Shown: positions 37,687-46,294 of the stretch, piece after piece
How positions within the stretch are numbered: position 1 is the stretch's first letter
How the letters are laid out: the number at the start of each line of letters is the position of its first letter
Assembly (NCBI GenBank): GCA_013215465.1
Contig: JABSOW010000016.1
Coordinates: 1 to 64,000 of the forward strand
Reading direction: 5' to 3'
Length of the DNA: 64,000 nt
DNA from: Colwellia sp.
GTDB lineage: Bacteria > Pseudomonadota > Gammaproteobacteria > Enterobacterales > Alteromonadaceae
Position numbers and translations under genes: made by a program
The notes under the pieces: generated by a model
Seen by the model: only the letters and a program-made list of their open reading frames with translations
The model's database searches: none
What the model was told of the DNA's origin: nothing

Positions 37687-40077
37687 ATGAAACATATAAA
37701 ATTTAAAAAGTTCATATTAAGCACATTGGCGATGGCAATTTGCAGCAGCTTAAGTGCCGCAGAAACAGAAGAAGCTAAAGGCTTAGATTTTGAGCGTATT
37801 GTGGTAACAGGTGTTGCTAAAGGCACCACGGTAATGGCATCAAGCGTATCGGTAAGTAGTTTCTCTGCTGAGCAAATGGAAGTGACTACTCCTAGAACTA
37901 GCGCTGAAGCGCTTAGAGCTATCCCAGGTGTTCGCGTTGAAGCATCAGGTGGTGAAGGTAATGCCAATATTTCTGTTCGTGGTTTACCAGTAGCCACTGG
38001 TGGCGCTAAATTTTTGTCACTGCAAGAAGATGGTTTACCTATCATGCAATTTGGTGATGTTGCTTTTGGTAACTCTGATATTTTTCTTCGCATAGATAGC
38101 ACTATGGCGACTGTTGAATCTATTCGTGGTGGTTCAGCTTCTACCTTGGCAAGTAATGCACCCGGTGGCATTATTAATATTATCAGTAAAACAGGTGAAA
38201 GTGATTCAGGCAGCGTAGCGACTACAATTGGTTTAGATTATGACACCCTACGTACTGATTTTGAATTTGGTGGTGAGTTAAACGACACTACTAACTTCCA
38301 TTTTGGTGGTTTTATCCGTCAAGGTGAAGGTCCTCGCGAGGCTGGTTACACTGCCAATAAAGGTGGCCAAATCAAAGCTAACTTAACTAAACATTTTGAT
38401 GATGGTTATATTCGTGTTTATTACAAGCATTTAGATGACAACGCTATAAGTTATATGCCAATGCCAGTGAAAGCTGATGGCAGCTCAGTAGCTAATTACG
38501 ATTCTCTAACTGATACATTACAAACAGTCAACTTGACTAAAACACTATCATTAGGTGCTGATGGTCAGCGACGTCGCGGTAACGTACAAGACGGCATGAG
38601 CCCTAAAGTAGACTCTATTGGTGTTGAAGCGGTATTTGACTTAGGTAATGATTGGTCAATTGAAAACCGTTTTAGACAAACAAGTATTGAAGCTAGCTTC
38701 GTTTCGCCATTCCCTGCTGAAATAGCTAGCGCTTCAAGCATTGCTGCAAGCATTGCTGGTGATGGTGCAACACTAAGCTATGCCAACGGCGTTATGGCAG
38801 GTCAAAACGTTAGCGGCAATGAACAAGTTATGCGTATCCATACTTTTGATGTTGAAATGAGTGACTTTGGCTCACTGGTCAATGATTTCAAACTAACGAA
38901 AGACTTTGGCGATACTAGTGTTACTTTTGGTTACTACAAAGCATTTCAAAAAATAGAAATGTCTTGGCTTTGGAATTCATACTTAATGGAAATCAATGGT
39001 GATAATGCTTCGTTATTAAATGTGGCTGCTGCTGATGGTACTAGCTATTCAGATAATGGTTTATACGCCTATGGGGTTCCTGCATGGGGCAACTGTTGTC
39101 AACGTAACTATGATTTAGAGTACAGTATTAGCGCACCATATATTGCCGTTTCATCGCAACTAGGTGATTTTACTATTGATGCAAGTGTACGTCACGACAG
39201 CGGTACCGCCACAGGCACATACGCCGGTGCTGTTCAATCTCAAGTGGATATGAATCGTGATGGTGTTATCTCTAAACCAGAAGAAAGTGTCTCGTCTATC
39301 GACAACGCCAATGCGTCACTAGTCGACTATGACTGGAACTACACCTCATATTCAGTAGGTGCTAACTACCAAATCAATGAAAATTTAGCTTCTTTTGTTC
39401 GCGTAAGTCGAGGTGGTCGTGCCAATGCTGACCGCTTAGCTTTTGGTACTGTTATTCAGGCTGACGGCTCAGTTGACGATAAACCAGCGGTTAACATGGT
39501 TAACCAATTTGAACTTGGTGTAAAATTCCGTCAAAACGATTTTTCAATATTTGCCACAGCATTTAAAGCTGAAACTGAAGAGCAAAACTTTGAAGCAACT
39601 AGCCAAACATATTTTTCAAGAGATTATGAGTCTGTGGGCGTTGAAGTAGAATCTAGTTACTTTATCGGTGATTTTGATTTTCGTGGTAACCTAACTTGGG
39701 TTGATGCTGAGATTGTAGAAGATAGAATTACACCGGAACTTGTGGGTAACACACCATCGAGACAAGCCGACTTTGTTTATTCATTAATGGCACGTTATAA
39801 CTTTAACGACGGCTCAGCAGGTGTAAGCTTCATTGGTACTACTGATTCTTATACAAAAGATACAAATGACTTAAAAATGGATGGCTACACTCAGGTAAAT
39901 GCTTTTGCAAGTTATATGTTATCTGATACTTTGTCTGTATCAATAAATATAAATAACCTCCTTGATACAGAAGGTCTAACAGAAGTTGAAGAAGCCTCTT
40001 TACCAAGCAACGGTATTATCCGCGGCAGAAGTATCACAGGTAGAACCAGTAGCTTAACGCTTAGATATGACTTCTAA
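37687..40077 (+). CDS. TonB-dependent outer-membrane receptor, probable sucrose porin
   Basis: A 796-residue TonB-dependent receptor: signal peptide to about residue 24, TonB-box-like segment near FERIVVTGVAKG, plug domain with IPGVRVEASGGEGNANISVRG and SIRGGSASTLASNAPGGIIN, then a 22-strand barrel ending in the aromatic residue of TLRYDF. Such receptors import oligosaccharides as well as iron chelates. The matching operators, permease and phosphorylase make sucrose the likely ligand, as for SuxA of Xanthomonas. Substrate is inference from context. Confidence 0.85.
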   Translation: MKHIKFKKFILSTLAMAICSSLSAAETEEAKGLDFERIVVTGVAKGTTVMASSVSVSSFSAEQMEVTTPRTSAEALRAIPGVRVEASGGEGNANISVRGLPVATGGAKFLSLQEDGLPIMQFGDVAFGNSDIFLRIDSTMATVESIRGGSASTLASNAPGGIINIISKTGESDSGSVATTIGLDYDTLRTDFEFGGELNDTTNFHFGGFIRQGEGPREAGYTANKGGQIKANLTKHFDDGYIRVYYKHLDDNAISYMPMPVKADGSSVANYDSLTDTLQTVNLTKTLSLGADGQRRRGNVQDGMSPKVDSIGVEAVFDLGNDWSIENRFRQTSIEASFVSPFPAEIASASSIAASIAGDGATLSYANGVMAGQNVSGNEQVMRIHTFDVEMSDFGSLVNDFKLTKDFGDTSVTFGYYKAFQKIEMSWLWNSYLMEINGDNASLLNVAAADGTSYSDNGLYAYGVPAWGNCCQRNYDLEYSISAPYIAVSSQLGDFTIDASVRHDSGTATGTYAGAVQSQVDMNRDGVISKPEESVSSIDNANASLVDYDWNYTSYSVGANYQINENLASFVRVSRGGRANADRLAFGTVIQADGSVDDKPAVNMVNQFELGVKFRQNDFSIFATAFKAETEEQNFEATSQTYFSRDYESVGVEVESSYFIGDFDFRGNLTWVDAEIVEDRITPELVGNTPSRQADFVYSLMARYNFNDGSAGVSFIGTTDSYTKDTNDLKMDGYTQVNAFASYMLSDTLSVSININNLLDTEGLTEVEEASLPSNGIIRGRSITGRTSSLTLRYDF

Positions 40078-40107
40078 GACAGTTAAGTTTTAATTATAAA
40101 ATAATGT

Positions 40108-40134
40108 AAAGCCCATTTCGGTGGGCTTTTTTTA
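40108..40134 (+). terminator. Intrinsic terminator after the TonB receptor
   Basis: AAAGCCCA-TTTCGG-TGGGCTTT followed by a T-run, 30 bp past the receptor stop. It separates the receptor from the fructokinase gene. Confidence 0.9.
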
Positions 40135-40197
40135 TGTTCAAGATGAACGGTATGTCGCGGTCACATGGATGTGAAAGAGCGTGTATGAGGATTTTTT

Positions 40198-41139
40198 ATG
40201 TTTTCTTTACTCAGTTATGGTGAAGTGTTAGTCGATTTTTTACCTGATGACCAAGGTGAAAGCTATTACCCTATGGCGGGTGGCGCACCAGCGAATGTCG
40301 CAGTAGCCTATGCTAAATTAGGGGGTAAAAGTTATTTTGCCGGTGGTATTAGCCGTGATAATTTCGGCGTTATGCTATCTCAAGAACTAGAAAAAAACAG
40401 GGTAAATAATAAGTACATATACCGAACTGAACAAGAAAAGACCGCAGTAGTATTAGTGACTTTAGACCCAACGGGTGAAAGAACTTTTAACTTTTATCGT
40501 GATAATACCGCAGATACTTGTTATGAAAAATCACAAATAGATCAGATCAACTGGCAAGATATAAGCATATTTCATTTTTGTTCAAACACTTTGACCAATA
40601 CCAATATGAATAACAATACCCTGTATGCAGTAGCGCAAGCTAAACAGCATGATACCCTAGTAAGCTTCGATGTTAATTTACGTCAACAACTGTGGAATGA
40701 GCTAGACTTATTGCCAGAGCGTGTTGACACTTGCCTGCAACTTAGTGATTTAGTTAAATTAAGTAAGGATGAAGCAGAATATTTAGCGGCTCAAGCTAAG
40801 CAAAGTTATCAAGCCTATATTGAAAATTTACTTAACCTGGATATTAAATTAGTAGTTATTACTGATGGACCAAAGCCAATACAAGTACTTTCATCATCAT
40901 TCTCAAGCTTTATTGACGTACCTGCTATTACTGCGGTTGATACTACCGCTGCAGGAGATAGTTTTATCGCAAGTTTTATCTTTTCACTGACTGAGCAGAG
41001 TAAAAAAGACACTTTAACTAGTGCGCTCCTCGATATAGATAAAGTAACTAACGCGGTTGTATTTGCCGCTAAATGTGGCGCTTATACCTGTCAAAGAAAA
41101 GGTGCTTTTGCTGCTTTACCTTTAATTAATGATATTTAA
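40198..41139 (+). CDS. PfkB-family fructokinase
   Basis: It phosphorylates a sugar, most likely the fructose freed by sucrose phosphorylase, to fructose 6-phosphate. The 313-residue protein has the ribokinase signatures: GGAPANVAVAYAKLGG near the start, VSFDVNLRQQLW in the middle, and the ATP/anion-hole motif with catalytic Asp in DTTAAGDSFIASFIF (Ala for the usual first Gly). ATG start with TGAGGAT upstream. The next gene, pgi, would convert its product to glucose 6-phosphate or back. Confidence 0.88.
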   Translation: MFSLLSYGEVLVDFLPDDQGESYYPMAGGAPANVAVAYAKLGGKSYFAGGISRDNFGVMLSQELEKNRVNNKYIYRTEQEKTAVVLVTLDPTGERTFNFYRDNTADTCYEKSQIDQINWQDISIFHFCSNTLTNTNMNNNTLYAVAQAKQHDTLVSFDVNLRQQLWNELDLLPERVDTCLQLSDLVKLSKDEAEYLAAQAKQSYQAYIENLLNLDIKLVVITDGPKPIQVLSSSFSSFIDVPAITAVDTTAAGDSFIASFIFSLTEQSKKDTLTSALLDIDKVTNAVVFAAKCGAYTCQRKGAFAALPLINDI

Positions 41140-41248
41140 CTTTACCTAACTTGAATTTTATTTAACAAATAATTCATATTGTGAAGTGTTATTATTTTAT
41201 TTAGCCCCAATACATACTTTTTACCAGATTATTATTCATAGGATAATT

Positions 41249-42901
41249 ATGCAATCTAGAGAATCTTTGCCAAGTTGGCAGCAGTTAACCACGCATGTTC
41301 AAGTAATGAAGCAACAGCACATGAATGACTTATTTGCTGCTGATCCACAGCGTTTTGATAAATTTTCCATTCAATTGCCGACCTTTTTGCTTGATTACTC
41401 AAAAAATCAAATCACCAGCGAAACCTTTGATAAATTAATCGCCTTAGCGAAAGAATGCCAACTGGAAGAGTGGCGCACAAAAATGTTTAACGGTGAGCGT
41501 ATTAACTTTACCGAAGACCGAGCGGTACTCCACACCGCGTTAAGAAATCGCAGTAAATCGCCGATGATGCTTGAAGGTGAAAATATTACTGACCAAGTTG
41601 AGCAAGCGTTAAGTAAAATGAAAGGCTTTTCTGAGCAAGTACGCCAAGGCAAATGGCTAGGTTACTCAGGTAAGCGCATTACCGATGTGGTTAGCATTGG
41701 TGTCGGTGGGTCAAACCTTGGCCCGCAAATGGTCACAGAAGCCTTAAAACACTATAGCGATAATAGCTTAAATGTACACTATGTTTCTAATGTTGACGGC
41801 ACGCAAATTGCTAATGTACTTCGCCCGCTAAATCCTGAAAATGTTTTATTTATTATTTCCAGTAAAACCTTTACTACCGCTGAAACCATGACTAATGCCC
41901 GTACCGCGGTAAAATGGCTAACCTCTTCATCATTTGATGATAAAGCCGTCGCTAAACACTTTGTTGCCGTGAGTGCCAATAAAAAAAATGCCATGGCCTT
42001 TGGCATTGAAGAGAACAATATTTTTGATATGTGGGATTGGGTTGGTGGTCGTTTTTCATTATGGTCAGCCATTGGTTTACCGATTGCCTTAGATTTAGGC
42101 TTTGAAAAATTCATTGAGTTACTCGAGGGAGCCCATGAAATTGATAACCACTTTTGTGAAGCTCCACTTGAGCAAAACGCGCCGGTTATTTTAGCGTTAT
42201 TAAGTGTTTGGAATTGCACATTTTTAGGAGCGCAATCACAAGCCATTTTACCTTATGACCAAGCATTACACATGTTATCTGCTTATATGCAGCAAGCTGA
42301 AATGGAAAGTAATGGAAAATCAGTTGCTTGGGATGGTAGTGAAATAGATTATCCAACCGTACCCACTATTTGGGGCGAAGTTGGCATTAATGGTCAACAT
42401 GCTTTTTATCAGTATTTGCATCAAAGTAATAATGTTGTCCCTGCTGATTTTATTGGCTCAGTAGAGAGTGTTACGCCAGTACAAGGACATCATGAAACAC
42501 TAATGGCTAACTTTTTTGCCCAAACTCAAGCCTTAATGCAAGGGGTTGATGAACCCCAAGTACGTGCTGATTTAAAGGCTAAAGGCCGCACTGATGATTA
42601 CATCAATAAAGTAGCGCCCCATAAAGTTCATAAAGGTAATCGCCCTACCAATACTATTTTGATGGAGCGTATTTCACCACGTACTATTGGCAGTTTAATC
42701 GCTTTGTATGAGCATAAAATCTTTGTTCAAGGGATTATTTTGCAAATATGTTCATTCGATCAATGGGGTGTAGAGCTAGGTAAAGGTCTGGCCAATGAAA
42801 TTGAAAAAGAGTTACGTGATCAATCTGTTAATAAAAAGCATGATAGCTCGACAGCAGAACTGATTAGTTACTACCGAACAGTAAAACAAAAAATAATTTA
42901 G
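41249..42901 (+). CDS. pgi: Glucose-6-phosphate isomerase
   Basis: Interconverts glucose 6-phosphate and fructose 6-phosphate. The 550-residue protein opens SRESLPSWQQLTTHVQVMKQ and has SIGVGGSNLGPQMVTEAL, VGGRFSLWSAIGLPIAL, the catalytic Glu region WGEVGINGQHAFYQYLHQ, and the C-terminal signature FDQWGVELGKGLANEI. I choose ATG 41249, with AGGAT five bases upstream; the frame is open to 41186. It follows the fructokinase by 109 bp and may also have its own promoter. Confidence 0.97.
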   Translation: MQSRESLPSWQQLTTHVQVMKQQHMNDLFAADPQRFDKFSIQLPTFLLDYSKNQITSETFDKLIALAKECQLEEWRTKMFNGERINFTEDRAVLHTALRNRSKSPMMLEGENITDQVEQALSKMKGFSEQVRQGKWLGYSGKRITDVVSIGVGGSNLGPQMVTEALKHYSDNSLNVHYVSNVDGTQIANVLRPLNPENVLFIISSKTFTTAETMTNARTAVKWLTSSSFDDKAVAKHFVAVSANKKNAMAFGIEENNIFDMWDWVGGRFSLWSAIGLPIALDLGFEKFIELLEGAHEIDNHFCEAPLEQNAPVILALLSVWNCTFLGAQSQAILPYDQALHMLSAYMQQAEMESNGKSVAWDGSEIDYPTVPTIWGEVGINGQHAFYQYLHQSNNVVPADFIGSVESVTPVQGHHETLMANFFAQTQALMQGVDEPQVRADLKAKGRTDDYINKVAPHKVHKGNRPTNTILMERISPRTIGSLIALYEHKIFVQGIILQICSFDQWGVELGKGLANEIEKELRDQSVNKKHDSSTAELISYYRTVKQKII

Positions 42902-42928
42902 CGCTCACTTTTTTGGCAAACTGTATTA

Positions 42929-42960
42929 ATAGCAAGCAGACTAATTAGTCTGCTTGCTAT
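42929..42960. repeat. Perfect 32-bp palindrome after pgi
   Basis: ATAGCAAGCAGACTAA (42929-42944) is followed directly by its exact reverse complement. As RNA it forms a strong hairpin, but no T-run follows, so it is either a weak terminator, a 3'-end stabiliser or a protein-binding palindrome just before the phosphatase gene. Confidence 0.7.
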
Positions 42961-42985
42961 AACTTTCGCTAGATAAGTGATTATT

Positions 42986-43507
42986 ATGAACCCGCACCCC
43001 TTTAAGGTTTTAGCTGTAGACACCGGCGCTCAGCTTATTTTAACGCCTTGCCCTGGTAGTAAAGCAGTAGCCCTTGACGCTTCTATTGTTGAGTTGCAGC
43101 AGGCCGGCACTGATTTACTACTGACACTCATGTTTGATGAAGAAATGGAGAGAAATCACCTTTCATCATTAGCGAGTCTATGTGAGGATAATCAAATTGC
43201 TTGGCTACAATTACCTATTATCGATGATGCCGCGCCTAATGAGGTCTTTGAAAAGCTTTGGCTACAGCATAGTCAATCAATACTAGACGTTATTCATCAA
43301 GGTGGCACTATTGCCATACATTGTAAAGGTGGTATTGGTAGAACAGGCTTAGTGGCAGGTCTTATCCTGTTAACTTATGGCTGGCCGGCTGACAAGATCA
43401 TTAAAAAAATTCAAGAGATTAGTCCTAAGTCATTGAGCATTGATTTACAGTTAGATTTTTTTTATCGTTATCAACAGCATTTACAAAGCCTTAAAAATTT
43501 ATACTAA
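42986..43507 (+). CDS. Dual-specificity-type protein phosphatase (CDKN3-like)
   Basis: A 173-residue cysteine phosphatase with the signature loop HCKGGIGRTG (C-x5-R) at about residues 114-123 and an upstream general-acid region (LPIIDDAAP). The family includes small protein-tyrosine/serine phosphatases; the substrate here is unknown. The frame is open from a GTG at 42977, but ATG 42986 is the more likely start. It lies after pgi with a palindrome between, so cotranscription is uncertain. Confidence 0.8.
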   Translation: MNPHPFKVLAVDTGAQLILTPCPGSKAVALDASIVELQQAGTDLLLTLMFDEEMERNHLSSLASLCEDNQIAWLQLPIIDDAAPNEVFEKLWLQHSQSILDVIHQGGTIAIHCKGGIGRTGLVAGLILLTYGWPADKIIKKIQEISPKSLSIDLQLDFFYRYQQHLQSLKNLY

Positions 43508-43836
43508 AGTTTACTCTGTCAAAACAAGTGAGAACAAAGTGGCGACGCTCTTATAAAAATCAATTTTTCGTGGTAAAAAAGAGCACCTTACTATCTTTAC
43601 ACTTGATGTTTTTGTGGCATTAAATAGACCATAATATGGTTGATGGATATAACAGCTTGGTATGGAATAAATAGCTTACGAAGTGATAAAAAAGGCCAAG
43701 AGCTATTAATTCTAGCTAACGATAAATGTAAAGAAAATCACAGTTATCTAAAATAGGCTATTATGAAAATAGCACATACTTTAATAGTCGGCTATTCAGG
43801 TAATTACTTTGCATGCAATAGCGCTCAAAGGAGCCT
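43508..43836. other. Intergenic stretch without a recognisable gene
   Basis: An AT-rich gap between the phosphatase and the CNNM gene. No repeat, RNA or convincing coding sequence was seen; the minus-strand frame beginning here is a shadow of the CNNM gene. Confidence 0.4.
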
Positions 43837-44892
43837 ATGTTTCTTTTAGTAATGTATTTATTTATTGCCTTATTCTTTTCGTTTTTATGTTCTATTGCTG
43901 AAGCCGTATTGTTGAGTGTTTCTTGGGTATATATTTCCCTGATAGAAAAAAAAGGACAAAAAGCAGGTAAAATTTTACGTGAGTTAAAGGAGGATATAAA
44001 CAAACCTTTAGCGGCTATTCTAACGCTAAATACCATCGCACATACCGTTGGAGCTGCTGGGGTTGGCGCTCAAGCAACCTTGGTATTAGAAGATATTTCA
44101 TTAGGTGTGGTAACAGCACTATTAACTTTCCTAATACTGGTTTTTTCAGAAATTATCCCTAAAACACTAGGCGCTTCTTATTGGAAGCGGTTAGCACCTG
44201 TTACTGCCTACAGTATAAAGTTTCTTATAATAATATTAAGCCCATTTATCAAGGTATTAGATTTTATCACCCAGGGTATGGTGAAAAAAGAATCACCGGG
44301 ATTTAAACGAAATGAATTTTCTATTATGGCGCAACTAAGTGTAGAGGAAGGTCATATAGACGCACAAGAAGCGACAATATTGCAAAACCTGTTGTTACTA
44401 CAAGAAATTAAGATCAAAAAAGCAATGACACCAAGAACGGTTATGTTTAGTGAATCGCAAGCACTGTTAGTCGGTGAATTTTTTCATAAACACCAGAAAA
44501 ATCGTTTTACTCGAATACCTGTTTATGACAAAAATCCAGATAATATTGTTGGATTCGTTATTCGAGCCGACTTATTGTTGGCTCAGGCGAGAGGAAATAC
44601 TGATATTAGCTTAAGCAATTATGTAAGAGAAATGCCAACTTTTTTAGATAATATGTTCTTGTCAAAAACCATGAAGGAAATGTTACTTGGTAAAAATCAT
44701 ATTTCACTGATTGTAAATGAATACGGTACGGTTAGGGGAATATTAACATTGGAAGACATTTTGGAAACCCTTATTGGTCATGAAATTATTGACGAAGGCG
44801 ATAAAGATGTTGATATGCAAAAACTGGCTAAACGCCTATGGAAAGCGAAAGCCCAAAAATACGCTATTAAGTTGGGGAAAAACAAAAACTAG
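43837..44892 (+). CDS. CNNM/CBS-domain membrane protein (CorC/HlyC-like)
   Basis: A 351-residue protein of the CNNM (DUF21) family, linked to magnesium or cobalt export. Four hydrophobic segments make up about residues 1-140 (AEAVLLSVSWVYISLIEKKG, LVFSEIIPKTLGASYWKRL is the hallmark). A CBS pair follows (about 190-320: KKAMTPRTVMF, FTRIPVYDKNPDNIVGFVIR, ISLIVNEYGTVRGILTLEDI). The usual C-terminal CorC/HlyC domain is missing; the chain ends in a short basic tail. The ion carried cannot be told from sequence. Confidence 0.85.
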   Translation: MFLLVMYLFIALFFSFLCSIAEAVLLSVSWVYISLIEKKGQKAGKILRELKEDINKPLAAILTLNTIAHTVGAAGVGAQATLVLEDISLGVVTALLTFLILVFSEIIPKTLGASYWKRLAPVTAYSIKFLIIILSPFIKVLDFITQGMVKKESPGFKRNEFSIMAQLSVEEGHIDAQEATILQNLLLLQEIKIKKAMTPRTVMFSESQALLVGEFFHKHQKNRFTRIPVYDKNPDNIVGFVIRADLLLAQARGNTDISLSNYVREMPTFLDNMFLSKTMKEMLLGKNHISLIVNEYGTVRGILTLEDILETLIGHEIIDEGDKDVDMQKLAKRLWKAKAQKYAIKLGKNKN

Positions 44893-45381
44893 TGGAATTC
44901 CTCTATAGAATTTACATTCAGCAAAATAAAATCCGAAAACACTTACTCTATTTTCTGCCGATTATGGCTTAGATAAAATTGGGCATATGAAATTTTTTAG
45001 TCGAAAGTCGCAGGTTTTATGGCCTCACGCGTTGAACTGGCTAGAAAGACATTAAGCTCGTTGTTATGGCTTTTAAAAAACAAAAAGCCAGATTGACTTA
45101 ATCAAAAGTTAGGCTTAGAATTATTTTTGGGTTGCAGAGATGCCTTTTCCGCCAAAGATGAATTCACTCTGATATCAAATAATAATCGGTTCAATACGAA
45201 CTAAGTAGGCTTTGCAGAATGCCATTTATACTTAGAGGAATTGAATTGAGACTGATCCACAAAAGCATCTGACTCGCTTTTTGTCCGGTAGAAAAAAAGC
45301 AAGTGAGCCCCTGAATATGGGAACTTTTTTCTATCCTAAAGGCTCTGGTGTATTCATTAATTCAATTGGTATTACTTCTAA
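44893..45381. other. Gene-poor stretch, possibly decayed coding sequence
   Basis: About 490 bp with only short broken frames, for example a 25-codon piece from an ATG near 45018 (MASRVELARKTLSSLLWLLK...). The mix of GC-richer patches and stops suggests relics of a gene, but I cannot match any family. The small open frame at 45281-45466 overlaps the next gene and looks like chance. Confidence 0.35.
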
Positions 45382-45756
45382 CTACTTTAATTTTAATCCA
45401 GACCAAGCACGCGTAAGCGCCCAAACGGCTAAGATAATAAATGTGGTGTGTACAAAGGTAAAGTAAGTAATAACATAAACCCAAGTCCAAGCAGAATCAA
45501 ATCCCCCTAAGATCACCATCAACACTGAAACAATACCTAGAGCAACAAAGGCAACAAGATTAAGTTTGATACCTAACTTTGCGTGATAATAACCTATGCT
45601 GGTTGGTGGCATTTTCTTGAGAGCTAGCATTAACCAAATAAAGGCAATACCTGGCAAAAAAGTGAGGTTTAAAATTGAAGCAAGTGCGGCATCAGACGCC
45701 TGTTTAATTTGTTGTTTATCCACCGCAGTTATCGTATCCTTTTGTACTAATACCAT
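45382..45756 (-). CDS. Small integral membrane protein of unknown function
   Basis: A 124-residue protein with three hydrophobic segments: LNLTFLPGIAFIWLMLALKK, LVAFVALGIVSVLMVILGG and WVYVITYFTFVHTTFIILAV. A charged N-terminal helix (DKQQIKQASDAALAS) precedes them. It resembles small multi-span proteins of the DUF4870/Tic20 kind, but I cannot assign it firmly. It stands alone among degenerate intergenic DNA. ATG start is preceded by CAGGAAT. Confidence 0.65.
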   Translation of the reverse strand: MVLVQKDTITAVDKQQIKQASDAALASILNLTFLPGIAFIWLMLALKKMPPTSIGYYHAKLGIKLNLVAFVALGIVSVLMVILGGFDSAWTWVYVITYFTFVHTTFIILAVWALTRAWSGLKLK

Positions 45757-46026
45757 CAGTAATTCCTGAACATTAATTCGTTAGTTTAGCAATAACAAAA
45801 ACTAACAATAAAACCAAGGATAAAATCATTACTTTGGTTGAAAGTTATTCAAGAACAATAAACGTGCTAGTTTTTAGCTCGGTTTGCTTTAATGTAATTA
45901 AATAAACTTTGGGGATAAAGAGGTTACAAGCCCGCAGAAATGATATTTTTATTATTCGTGTTTTGCACCAACAGATAAAATACGAGCTCCATTTGACAAG
46001 TTAAATGGCTCCTACATATGCACTAG
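45757..46026. other. Intergenic stretch before the YjbR fragment
   Basis: AT-rich DNA with no gene, hairpin or repeat that I can support; it must contain the promoter of the small membrane protein gene at 45756. Confidence 0.35.
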
Positions 46027-46158
46027 CTACATGTGAATAAACAGAGACTGCTGATCTTTCTTAGCCATTTTACTAACCACTAATCTAAACGAGTTAACCA
46101 TCATCCGCTCAATTGCCCCTTTCGGAATTGAGCTATCTAAAATGATCGTATTCCACAT
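46027..46158 (-). pseudogene. Truncated copy of the YjbR/MmcQ gene
   Basis: The minus strand encodes MWNTIILDSSIPKGAIERMM then VNSFRLVVSKMAKKDQQSLF, which matches the last 43 residues of the intact YjbR protein at 50793-51188 (WNTIILDGSIPKGEIERMM, DNSFKLVVSKMTKQDQQSIL) with about a dozen differences. Homology stops abruptly at 46158, and the N-terminal two thirds are absent. This is a partial duplication 4.7 kb from its source, or what is left of a second gene. Too short to be functional as a YjbR domain. Confidence 0.8.
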
Positions 46159-46294
46159 ATTAAACTACTCCATTTATGAATAGCGTGCCAATACTTCATT
46201 GCGCTGCGTGATATCGCCATAGTAAATCTCAAAACTTAGGGTGGTAGTAATTTACACGTTCAGGCTCTATGTATAGTAGAGCCTTGTTTAAAGA

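Noticed and set aside
43761..44036. Minus-strand open frame opposite the CNNM gene
   Set aside because: It overlaps the well-supported CNNM coding sequence and has no recognisable motif.
44893..45281. Insertion-sequence or transposase relic
   Set aside because: Short broken frames exist, but none matches a transposase I can name and no terminal inverted repeats were found.
45281..45466. Plus-strand open frame of 61 codons
   Set aside because: It overlaps the end of the small membrane protein gene and lies in degenerate DNA; no motif.
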